A stretch of 21,043 nucleotides of DNA. It comes from Ruminococcaceae bacterium UBA2857 (GTDB lineage: Bacteria; Bacillota; Clostridia; Oscillospirales; Acutalibacteraceae). The notes beneath the pieces were generated by a model. The model ran no database searches. It was not told the origin of the DNA and worked only from the letters and a program-made list of their open reading frames with translations. How positions within the stretch are numbered: the first letter of the stretch is position 1; each line of letters starts with the position of its first letter. Below are positions 6,683 to 13,310 of this stretch, piece by piece. The translations under genes and the position numbers were made by a program. The stretch spans positions 3,587 through 24,629 of the forward strand of contig DEFH01000060.1 in the NCBI GenBank assembly GCA_002350705.1, in the 5' to 3' direction.

Positions 6683-6695
6683 GGAAGGGACATCA

Positions 6696-7175
6696 ATGAT
6701 TATTATTGAAAGTATCGTAATGTGTTTCTGGCTACTTCTGATATGTATTGTCGGAACTGCCAACGGTGCAGTCGGACTGGTCGTATTCTACGAAAAGGAC
6801 GTACAGGAAAGAGCAGTTGAACTCGGACTTACTACCAAAGAGAAAATCAAACGCAACTCAATGATTGTATCGGCATTGTTGTTTGCACCGATACTGACGC
6901 TGGTTCCGTACATGGTGTACGGCATCAACGGAGCCAATGGCTTTTGGAGCGGCTTTTGGCAGATGACGGCAATCTTGCTGATAATGGGATTGTTCGACAG
7001 ATTATTCATTGACCTGTACTGGGTAGGACATACCAATGCATGGCTTATCCCCGGAACAGAGGATCTGAAACCCTACATTCCCCTGAAAACAAAACTCGTG
7101 AAATGGACATTCACTGTCATAGGCTTTCCGCTGATCAGTGCGGCTATGGCAGGAATCATGACATTGATACAATGA
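6696..7175 (+). CDS. Conserved hypothetical four-helix membrane protein
   Basis: 159 residues with hydrophobic segments at about 5-28, 56-76, 84-105 and 135-157, and a cytoplasmic-looking charged loop (YEKDVQERAVELGLTTKEKIKRN) after the first. The stretch HTNAWLIPGTEDLKPYIPLK between the third and fourth helices looks like a conserved signature of a small Clostridia membrane protein family of unknown function. AAGGGA at 6685-6690 precedes the ATG by 5 bp. The stop comes just before the acetyltransferase start, and crcB ends 13 bp upstream, so these genes are co-transcribed. No enzymatic motif was recognised. Confidence 0.75.
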   Translation: MIIIESIVMCFWLLLICIVGTANGAVGLVVFYEKDVQERAVELGLTTKEKIKRNSMIVSALLFAPILTLVPYMVYGINGANGFWSGFWQMTAILLIMGLFDRLFIDLYWVGHTNAWLIPGTEDLKPYIPLKTKLVKWTFTVIGFPLISAAMAGIMTLIQ

Positions 7176-7186
7176 AAGGACAAAGA

Positions 7187-7642
7187 ATGATGAAAAACTA
7201 TGATTACATTACCCTGAGAGAAAAACCTGAAATCAAAGACAACGCTGCAAAGTGGTTCAGCAGTAAATGGGGTGTTCCCGAAGAAGCCTATCTGGAATGT
7301 ATGGACGCATATTTGAGCGGTGAAACCGAATACGGCTGGTATTTGTGTCTTGACGGAGATAAAATTATCGGCGGCATGGGCGTTATCGAAAACGATTTCC
7401 ATGACAGAAAAGACTTGTCCCCGAATGTATGTGCCGTTTACACGGAAGAAGCATACCGTTGTCAGGGGATAGCAGGCAATCTTTTGAACATGGTAGTTGA
7501 CGATATGAAATCAAAGGACATTACCCCTATCTATCTTGTCACAGACCATACAGGTTTTTATGAAAAATACGGCTGGGAATTTTTCTGTATGGCACAGGGT
7601 GACGGGGAATCTGATATGACAAGATTGTACATACACAGATAA
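7187..7642 (+). CDS. GNAT-family N-acetyltransferase
   Basis: About 151 residues with the GNAT fold. The acetyl-CoA motif A appears as VYTEEAYRCQGIAGNLLNMV (RxxGxA in place of RxxGxG/A), followed by the late motif HTGFYEKYGWEF, where the Tyr is the usual general-acid position. It transfers an acetyl group from acetyl-CoA to an amine; the substrate cannot be told from sequence. Three in-frame ATGs compete (7172, overlapping the previous stop, 7187 and 7190). AAAGGA at 7175-7180 favours 7187 or 7190. A longer open frame extends back to 7040 inside the membrane-protein gene but is a shadow. It is followed 11 bp later by a second GNAT gene. Confidence 0.85.
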   Translation: MMKNYDYITLREKPEIKDNAAKWFSSKWGVPEEAYLECMDAYLSGETEYGWYLCLDGDKIIGGMGVIENDFHDRKDLSPNVCAVYTEEAYRCQGIAGNLLNMVVDDMKSKDITPIYLVTDHTGFYEKYGWEFFCMAQGDGESDMTRLYIHR

Positions 7643-7653
7643 GGAAATGAAAA

Positions 7654-8202
7654 ATGATGTATTTAAGACCGTATAAAAAATCCGATGCAAAAGTGATTCT
7701 TTCATGGTGCGAAGATGAAACCGTTTTCAGAAAATGGACATCCGACAGATATGATACCTATCCTATCACCGAACATGACATGAATGAAAAATATTTTGAC
7801 TGCAACGGTGACTGCACCGAAGAAGATAATTTTTATCCGATGACGGCTTGTGATGATAACGGCATGGTGGGGCATTTCATTATGAGATATGTCGGAGGAA
7901 ACCGTCATATTTTGCGGATAGGCTTTGTGATCGTGGACAGCAAAAAAAGAGGTCACGGCTATGGCAAAAAAATGATGCGGCTTGCCTTGGAATACGCTTT
8001 CCGAATTGCAGGTGCCGAAAAAGTGACAATAGGGGTATTTGAAAATAACCGGTTTGCTTATCATTGCTATCAGGCGGCAGGCTTTCGGGATGTGCAGACG
8101 GAACATCATGAAATATGTGAGCTGTTTGGGGAAAAATGGCAGATTCTGGAATTGGAAATTACCCGTGAACAGTATTTTTTGCTTTCCGAAACCGATTTGT
8201 AA
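7654..8202 (+). CDS. GNAT-family N-acetyltransferase, RimJ/RimL-like
   Basis: 182 residues. The N terminus MMYLRPYKKSDAKVILSWCEDE is the typical RimJ/RimL-type opening. VIVDSKKRGHGYGKKMMRLAL contains the RxxGxG acetyl-CoA pyrophosphate loop, and NRFAYHCYQAAGFRDV is the C-terminal GNAT signature. Proteins of this type acetylate small molecules, antibiotics or protein N termini; the substrate is unknown here. AAGGA at 7641-7645, overlapping the previous stop codon, sets the ATG at 7654. It is unlike the upstream GNAT in sequence, so the two are not a recent tandem duplication. A terminator follows about 80 bp downstream, closing the crcB operon. Confidence 0.85.
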   Translation: MMYLRPYKKSDAKVILSWCEDETVFRKWTSDRYDTYPITEHDMNEKYFDCNGDCTEEDNFYPMTACDDNGMVGHFIMRYVGGNRHILRIGFVIVDSKKRGHGYGKKMMRLALEYAFRIAGAEKVTIGVFENNRFAYHCYQAAGFRDVQTEHHEICELFGEKWQILELEITREQYFLLSETDL

Positions 8203-8282
8203 CAAGTTTGTAAATAATTAAAAAAATGTAATAATTCTGCAAAATGCACAGAAAAATTGTATTATATTTCTTTAAAAGAATG

Positions 8283-8310
8283 AAAACGGCCTGTTTTGGG
8301 CTGTTTTTTT
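8283..8310 (+). terminator. Rho-independent terminator after the GNAT genes
   Basis: Stem AAAACGGCC (8283-8291) pairs with GGCTGTTTT (8299-8307), with one G-U pair and a 7-base loop, and runs into a T-tract to 8310. It closes the crcB-to-acetyltransferase run and isolates the next promoter. Confidence 0.8.
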
Positions 8311-8365
8311 CATTGTGGAAAATTTGGAGTTGTGCAATTTATCTAAAAATGAAAGTGGGATTTAT

Positions 8366-8394
8366 TTGACATTCACAGGATATTGGGTTATAAT
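8366..8394 (+). promoter_or_regulatory. Consensus sigma-A promoter of the G5/3D gene
   Basis: TTGACA (8366-8371) and TATAAT (8389-8394) are separated by exactly 17 bp: a full consensus promoter, the strongest in the window. The predicted start near 8401 gives a leader of about 65 nt, too short for a ydaO-type c-di-AMP riboswitch. AAGGAG (8451-8456) is the ribosome binding site. Confidence 0.88.
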
Positions 8395-8465
8395 AACAGC
8401 GTTGGTTAAAACAACAAGTCATAAAGATTACAAAATCATTACAGTAATGTAAGGAGATTATTGAT

Positions 8466-9722
8466 ATGGAAAACAAAAAAACCCCCCTCTCAGCAGGTTT
8501 TAAAAAGGCGATAGCAGTTGCATTGATGGGCAGTATCTGTCTGACAGCAGCCGTATCTGTTGCAGCCATGTCAAAAACCGTGACTGTTACCGACGGTGAC
8601 AAAACTGTGACAATTAACACCATCAATCCCGATACGGATGCCATTCTGGAAAGAACGGGTGTGGCTCTTGGCAGTGATGACAAGCTGATTCGCACCGAAA
8701 GCGAAACAAGCGATATCAGCATTTCTGTTCTTCGTGCATTCAATGTGGATGTGACGGACGGCAAAACAACAAAAACTTTGACTTTCAATGAGGGCACTGT
8801 TGCAGATGCAATCAAAGCGGCAGGTTTGACACTCAGCAAAAATGATTCCGTTTCCCTTTCCCAGAATACAGAGTTACAGCCGGATATGGAAATTAAAATT
8901 GCTCGTTTCTATACCATCAAGGTAAATGTCAGAGGCGAGGAAATTCAGAAGGAAGTTCCCGCAGGTACAGTAGAAGACGCTCTGGAATATCTGGATATTG
9001 TACTTGACAAGTCAGACGTTCTCAGCGTGGACAAGAAAACGGAAGTAACAGAAGGTCTTGTTATTAACATAGACAAGGTGACTTATAAAGAAGTAACTGC
9101 CACTCAGGCAGTTGATTACAAGACTGTCAACAAAAATACAGAGGATTTGTACATTGGTGAAACATCTGTGGAACGTCAGGGTGTTCAGGGGGAACGTACT
9201 ATCGTAACAAAAGAAAAGTATGTCAACGGAAAACTCGTTTCTACAGAGGAAGTCAGCAACACGGTAACAAAACAGCCTGTTGATGAAGTGATTCTCAACG
9301 GTACACAGGAATATATCAGTCAGGTATACACAAATTCGGGCTCTATTTCCGTGAATGAATCCGAGGGAATTCTGACAGATGTCAACGGCAATCAGGTCAG
9401 CTATACAAGAGTTCTTACCGGTTCGGGTACAGCTTACTATGCTCCGGCAGGTGCTTTGACTGCAACAGGCAGACTGGCTCGTTATGGTGTGGTAGCCGTT
9501 GATCCTGATATCATTCCTTATGGTTCTATCATGTATATCGTATCAAATGACGGTGAAGTGGTATATGGCTATGCAGTGGCAGGCGATACGGGCGGAGCTT
9601 TGTGGGCAGGTACAGCCATTGTTGATCTGTACTACAATACATATGACGAGTGCTGCCAGTTTGGCAGACGTGATGTAACAATTTATGTTCTGGACGGTGT
9701 TTCCGAGGACATCACATATTAA
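8466..9722 (+). CDS. G5 and 3D domain cell-wall protein (YabE-like)
   Basis: 418 residues exported by an N-terminal signal or anchor helix (about residues 13-34) with no lipobox. Ubiquitin-like DUF348 repeats follow (about 36-90, 91-145 and 146-200), then a G5 domain (about 200-275, with GVQGERTIVTKEKYVNGKLV), then a C-terminal 3D domain. The 3D domain keeps the three aspartates that name it: D346 (VAVDPD), D374 (AGDTGG) and D387 (IVDLYY). It resembles the catalytic fold of MltA-type lytic transglycosylases. Homologues such as B. subtilis YabE are peptidoglycan-remodelling enzymes of the Rpf/Sps type. The gene has its own consensus promoter and terminator, so it is a separate unit. The DECC cysteine pair near the end is unusual for an exported protein. 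Confidence 0.9.
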   Translation: MENKKTPLSAGFKKAIAVALMGSICLTAAVSVAAMSKTVTVTDGDKTVTINTINPDTDAILERTGVALGSDDKLIRTESETSDISISVLRAFNVDVTDGKTTKTLTFNEGTVADAIKAAGLTLSKNDSVSLSQNTELQPDMEIKIARFYTIKVNVRGEEIQKEVPAGTVEDALEYLDIVLDKSDVLSVDKKTEVTEGLVINIDKVTYKEVTATQAVDYKTVNKNTEDLYIGETSVERQGVQGERTIVTKEKYVNGKLVSTEEVSNTVTKQPVDEVILNGTQEYISQVYTNSGSISVNESEGILTDVNGNQVSYTRVLTGSGTAYYAPAGALTATGRLARYGVVAVDPDIIPYGSIMYIVSNDGEVVYGYAVAGDTGGALWAGTAIVDLYYNTYDECCQFGRRDVTIYVLDGVSEDITY

Positions 9723-9743
9723 TGCATAATGCAAAATGAATCG

Positions 9744-9776
9744 GCAAGGCAGAGAAATTCTGTCTTGCTTTTTTTT
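9744..9776 (+). terminator. Rho-independent terminator of the G5/3D gene
   Basis: GCAAGGCAGA (9744-9753) pairs with TCTGTCTTGC (9759-9768), ten pairs with one G-U, loop GAAAT, followed by eight T (9769-9776). It lies 21 bp after the stop codon. Confidence 0.92.
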
Positions 9777-9788
9777 GCTGTGAATGGC

Positions 9789-9817
9789 TTGATTTTTGTT
9801 GGTGTACAAAGTATAAT
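9789..9817 (+). promoter_or_regulatory. Promoter of the two small membrane protein genes
   Basis: TTGATT (9789-9794), a 17-bp spacer and TATAAT (9812-9817) lie about 33 bp before the ATG at 9851 and just after a terminator. A perfect -10 with a four-of-six -35 makes this a convincing vegetative promoter. Confidence 0.7.
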
Positions 9818-9850
9818 GGATTACAGGTATATTCACAGAAAGGAAGTTGA

Positions 9851-10150
9851 ATGATGATACTTGCTTTAATTACGGGAGTTGTCTGCATAGCCGCAGGAAC
9901 ACTGATGTATACACAGAAAATGAGAAGTTTTCAGTTTTACAGACCAACAGCCTTTTTATTTTTGTTTGAGGGGATATGGGTACTGTTAGACTATATTTTC
10001 CGACAGATATTCCCTGACAATGTGTTTATGCAGGCGATTCATTGCATTGGTCTGACAGCGTTGGGCATATATTTTATGATATGCGGATTTTTTACAGGCA
10101 ATAAATCAGAGAAAAAATCGACAAGACGTTCTCTGCTCAAAAAGAAATGA
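9851..10150 (+). CDS. Small hypothetical membrane protein, 99 residues
   Basis: Three hydrophobic segments (about residues 2-20, 31-50 and 62-84) followed by a strongly basic tail rich in Lys, Arg and Ser (KSEKKSTRRSLLKKK), placing the C terminus in the cytoplasm by the positive-inside rule. AAAGGAAG ahead of the ATG pair at 9851/9854 supports translation. I do not recognise the family. The next gene starts 13 bp downstream and encodes another small membrane protein of similar layout, so the two probably act together. Confidence 0.7.
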   Translation: MMILALITGVVCIAAGTLMYTQKMRSFQFYRPTAFLFLFEGIWVLLDYIFRQIFPDNVFMQAIHCIGLTALGIYFMICGFFTGNKSEKKSTRRSLLKKK

Positions 10151-10163
10151 TAGGAGTGTCTGT

Positions 10164-10427
10164 ATGGGATATGTATATGCAGTGATGTGGTTTGTCATTG
10201 CCGTTGTGCTGGCAGTGAGATTTCACAAGGAAAGCAAAATGATATGGGGAATGAGCGGTTATTTTATATGGATGGGTTGCTGGTGGTTGGCTGACCAGTT
10301 CATAGAGGCTGATTTGATGCACGGCACTTTCGGATGGATTTTCCGAGGAATTTCCGTTATCATGATAGCGGTATTGGCAGCATTGTATCTCCGTGAAAAA
10401 CGAAAAAAAAATACCAAACAGAATTGA
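10164..10427 (+). CDS. Small hypothetical membrane protein, 87 residues
   Basis: Three hydrophobic segments (about residues 2-18, 27-45 and 56-77) and a basic tail (REKRKKNTKQN). The tryptophan-rich second segment contains WMGCWWLADQFIEADLM. TAGGAG at 10151-10156 with 7-bp spacing supports the start. Both this gene and its neighbour (9851) have a short helix, a polar loop, two more helices and a Lys-rich tail, suggesting related halves of one membrane complex; this is inference. A bidirectional terminator follows. Confidence 0.7.
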   Translation: MGYVYAVMWFVIAVVLAVRFHKESKMIWGMSGYFIWMGCWWLADQFIEADLMHGTFGWIFRGISVIMIAVLAALYLREKRKKNTKQN

Positions 10428-10429
10428 TA

Positions 10430-10465
10430 AAAAATCCTGCTGATGTGACAATCAGCAGGATTTTT
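10430..10465. terminator. Bidirectional terminator between the small membrane genes and the amylase
   Basis: TCCTGCTGAT (10435-10444) and ATCAGCAGGA (10451-10460) are exact complements around loop GTGACA. They are flanked by an A-run (10429-10434) and a T-run (10461-10465), so the hairpin works on both strands. It ends the plus-strand pair and the minus-strand maltodextrin operon. Confidence 0.93.
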
Positions 10466-10491
10466 ACTTTGGGTATATGATACTACAGGGA

Positions 10492-12282
10492 TTATTTCAG
10501 GACAATTACGGTATTGCCGGGCATGGTGACAGTCTGACCGGACACGGAAAATTCTCCTTTTTCCTGTTCGGTGCTCGCAGCGGAAGCAGGGGTGCCGATT
10601 CCGAAAATATCGTCAATACTGGAGCCTGCATTGGCTTCTTCTGCATTGGCGTCCAGCCAACCTCTGACTTCACTGATGGTCATTGCGGTTTCGGGAACGG
10701 TGACGGTGGAAGTCTTGTCTGAGAGGTTGAAAATAACCATGACTTTTGAACCGTTGTATTCTGTGACATAGCCTGATGTTTTGGGTTCGCCTAAATCAAC
10801 GGCTTTGAGAGTGCCGCGGGCAATTTCGGGATTCTGATTTTTCAGAGCGATTGCCTTTTTATAGAAGTTCAGCAGAGAAGTTTCATCTTTCTGCTGTTCG
10901 TCTACGGCTTTGTCGGATTTGCCGTCAATGCCGGCACCGGGGATTTTGGGGACATAGCCTGTTGTATCGGTAGCCGACCAATACATACCGGTACGCTTTT
11001 CGGGATCATTTTGAGAGCCTGTCATGCCGATTTCTTCACCGTAGTAAATGAAAGAATTTCCCGGAGAAAGCAGATACAAAGCGGCTGCCAGACGTCTGCC
11101 GGTATTGGTATTGATAAAGCCGGCACTTCTGGCGGTGTCGTGATTGGAGAGGAAAGGTGTGTCGATGGCATCGGGATTTTCCTCTCTGATGCTGTTCTGC
11201 CATTTTTCGAGGTATTCCGCAAAGCTTTGGGCATTGGAAGTATTGACGGCCGTGTTGGCACGTCCCGAAGTGCCCTGCATATCGAAATTGAAAAAGCTGT
11301 CCAGACCTGACTGATAGAATTTTTTGATAGTGGAAGTATCTTTCCAGCACTCACCTACCATAAAGATATCGGGTTTAAGCGTTTTGGCGTAGTCATACAG
11401 CCATTTCAAGTCCTCGACAGAGCCTTCGTCGTCAATCGAGGTGTTGCCGCTTTCAAACCACCATACAGCGTCCAGACGGAAACCGTCTACCCCCATATCA
11501 ATCCAGTATTTGACAATCTCCTGCAATTCCGCACGGAGCTTTTCACTTTTGAGATTGAGATCGGGCATATCCGTGTCAAACTCTCCCTCATAGTACCAGT
11601 CATCAAAACCTGCGGAACGCCAGCCGCTTTCATTTTTGTTTTTCTCAAAGTGGTAGTAATCCGCATAGCCGTCTGTTTTCCCTTCTTTGAGTTCGGCAAC
11701 AGCTTTTTCAAACCACTCGTTGGTTCTGGAAGAATGATTGATAACAAGGTCGATAATGACATCAATATGACGTTTGTGAGCCTCATCCAAAAGCTTTTTC
11801 ATATCATCATTGGTGCCGTAAACTTCATCCACTTTCATGTAATCGGTCACATTGTATTTGTGATAGGAGGGGGACTGCATGATAGGCATGAGCCAGATTC
11901 CCTCAATGCCAAGGTCATCGGTTGTAGAGGTGTCACCGTCATTGAGATAGTCCAGTTTGGCGGTAATACCGTTGAGGTCGCCTATGCCGTCACCGTCGGA
12001 GTCATAGAACGAATACGGGAAAATTTCATAATATGTTTTGTACTTATCTTCCGAAAAGTTGTAAGAAACGCTTTTAAATCCGCCGTCTTCGGGAATGGCA
12101 AGACCGCCTGACGCTGTAGAAGTATCGGCAGCAGCGGAAACAGACGAAGCGGCAGAAGTATCCTGAGCCTGAGAGGGCTGCTGCTGACCGTCTGCGGTGT
12201 ATTCTCTGCCGCTGCATCCGCCTGACATGGCAGCCAGCATAGCAGTCGCAAGGACTGCGGAGAGGATTTTTTTTGCTGTCAT
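10492..12282 (-). CDS. GH13-family alpha-amylase-type lipoprotein
   Basis: 596-residue secreted glucanase. An N-terminal signal ends in SGGC (Cys23), a somewhat atypical lipobox; a low-complexity Ser/Ala/Gln linker runs to about residue 60. The GH13 regions are clear: DLVINH at 178-183, GFRLDA with nucleophile D271, MVGECW with acid/base E311, and LSNHD with stabiliser D382. SDGDGIGDLNG (95-105) is a calcium-site-like motif seen in oligo-1,6-glucosidase and neopullulanase types. A small beta C-domain ends the protein. It should hydrolyse alpha-1,4 (perhaps alpha-1,6) glucans at the cell surface, feeding the adjacent importer; exact specificity is uncertain. The start is set by AAAGGAG just upstream; an in-frame extension to 12339 lacks a ribosome site. 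It is separated from malG by a hairpin-rich 146 bp. Confidence 0.92.
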   Translation of the reverse strand: MTAKKILSAVLATAMLAAMSGGCSGREYTADGQQQPSQAQDTSAASSVSAAADTSTASGGLAIPEDGGFKSVSYNFSEDKYKTYYEIFPYSFYDSDGDGIGDLNGITAKLDYLNDGDTSTTDDLGIEGIWLMPIMQSPSYHKYNVTDYMKVDEVYGTNDDMKKLLDEAHKRHIDVIIDLVINHSSRTNEWFEKAVAELKEGKTDGYADYYHFEKNKNESGWRSAGFDDWYYEGEFDTDMPDLNLKSEKLRAELQEIVKYWIDMGVDGFRLDAVWWFESGNTSIDDEGSVEDLKWLYDYAKTLKPDIFMVGECWKDTSTIKKFYQSGLDSFFNFDMQGTSGRANTAVNTSNAQSFAEYLEKWQNSIREENPDAIDTPFLSNHDTARSAGFINTNTGRRLAAALYLLSPGNSFIYYGEEIGMTGSQNDPEKRTGMYWSATDTTGYVPKIPGAGIDGKSDKAVDEQQKDETSLLNFYKKAIALKNQNPEIARGTLKAVDLGEPKTSGYVTEYNGSKVMVIFNLSDKTSTVTVPETAMTISEVRGWLDANAEEANAGSSIDDIFGIGTPASAASTEQEKGEFSVSGQTVTMPGNTVIVLK

Positions 12283-12311
12283 TGGTATTCTCCTTTGCAA
12301 AAAATGTGGGT

Positions 12312-12355
12312 GCAGGGGTTTTAATCCTGCCGAGGTCAAGGGCGGGGAGCCCTTG
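12312..12355 (-). repeat. Two hairpins in the leader of the amylase gene
   Basis: CAAGGGC (12337-12343) pairs with GCCCTTG (12349-12355) around GGGGA, and GCAGG (12312-12316) pairs with CCTGC (12326-12330). Both lie between the malG-distal terminator-like hairpin and the amylase start. The C/G-rich composition differs from the flanking genes and resembles dispersed intergenic palindromic repeats of ruminococci. This is a pattern impression; copies elsewhere in the genome are not visible here. Confidence 0.5.
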
Positions 12356-12385
12356 TGTGGGGGGCAAAGCCACGATGAAACAAAG

Positions 12386-12416
12386 AAAGCAGGGAAGCCA
12401 TGAGCATCCCTGCTTT
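12386..12416 (-). terminator. Terminator or attenuator hairpin between malG and the amylase gene
   Basis: On the minus strand AAAGCAGGGA (12416-12407) pairs perfectly with TCCCTGCTTT (12395-12386), loop of 11 bases, followed by the T-rich tail CTTTGTTT. It begins 12 bp after the malG stop. With an interrupted T-tract it may terminate only part of the transcripts, or stabilise the 3' end of malFG mRNA. Confidence 0.65.
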
Positions 12417-12428
12417 GCAGTTGAAAAA

Positions 12429-13310
12429 TCAGCCTTTAACGGCACCGCCTGTAACGCCTGCAACATAGAAACGCTGCATAACAATAAACAGGATGGTAAT
12501 CGGAATGGCAATCAGTACAGCACCGGCACAGAATGTTGTAAAGTAATCATTAATGGTCTGGTTGTCAAGCATTTTGTACAGACCGAGTGCAACGGTGTAG
12601 TTGTCTGAGTTGTCCTTCATGAAGTAGCTGACGAAGATGTAGTCTGCCCACGGACCGGTAAAGGTTGTCAGTGCGGTATAAACAATGATCGGCTTTGACA
12701 GCGGAAGAATGATGATCCAGAAAATCTGGTTTCTTGTAGCACCGTCAATTTTGGCTGCTTCATCGAGGGAACGCGGAATCGTATCGAAGAAGCCTTTAGC
12801 GACCTGATAGCCCAGACCTGCACCGGCTGAGTAAACGATAACGAGAGCGAAAAGCTGCTGTTTCAGGCCAACGAGTTCCATGATGCTGTAGGTAGCAGCC
12901 ATGGACATGAAGCCGGGGAACATTCCAAGGATAAGACCGAGGTTAAGGAATGTTTTTCTGGATTTAAAACGGAGACGTGACAATGCGTAACTTACCATGA
13001 GGATAAACAGAGTAGAGATTACGCAGGAGAATGCGGCGACAATGAATGTATTCCAAATCCATTTGCCGTACGGGAAACGTTCATCCGTAAACAGTCTGAT
13101 ATAGTTGTCAAAAGTGAACTGTTTCGGGAAAAGGTATGATGTAGAGATACCGGGCTCACCGCGGAATGACTGAAGCACCAGCCAGAAAATCGGGAAGAGC
13201 CACAGCAATACCATTGCAGAAAGGAAGATATACACGATAATCGTTGTCGTTTTCCTTTTGGCAGCATAGCCGGCCTGCATGGTAGCGACATTAGATTGTT
13301 TAGTTGTCAT
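12429..13310 (-). CDS. Maltodextrin-type ABC transporter permease, MalG-like
   Basis: 293-residue inner-membrane permease of the CUT1 carbohydrate uptake family with six hydrophobic segments. The cytoplasmic EAA loop is present as DEAAKIDGATRNQIFWIIILP, the docking site for the ATPase. The C terminus ends GVTGGAVKG, characteristic of MalG-type permeases. It starts with an ATGA overlap on the malF stop (4 bp), indicating translational coupling. With the MalF-like partner it forms the channel for oligosaccharides delivered by the binding lipoprotein encoded upstream. The substrate is inferred as maltodextrin from the neighbouring GH13 gene. A hairpin follows its stop. Confidence 0.9.
   Translation of the reverse strand: MTTKQSNVATMQAGYAAKRKTTTIIVYIFLSAMVLLWLFPIFWLVLQSFRGEPGISTSYLFPKQFTFDNYIRLFTDERFPYGKWIWNTFIVAAFSCVISTLFILMVSYALSRLRFKSRKTFLNLGLILGMFPGFMSMAATYSIMELVGLKQQLFALVIVYSAGAGLGYQVAKGFFDTIPRSLDEAAKIDGATRNQIFWIIILPLSKPIIVYTALTTFTGPWADYIFVSYFMKDNSDNYTVALGLYKMLDNQTINDYFTTFCAGAVLIAIPITILFIVMQRFYVAGVTGGAVKG

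Noticed and set aside
7040..7186. N-terminal extension of the first GNAT gene
   Set aside because: Overlaps the coding sequence of the preceding membrane protein, and the ribosome site at 7175-7180 fixes a later start.
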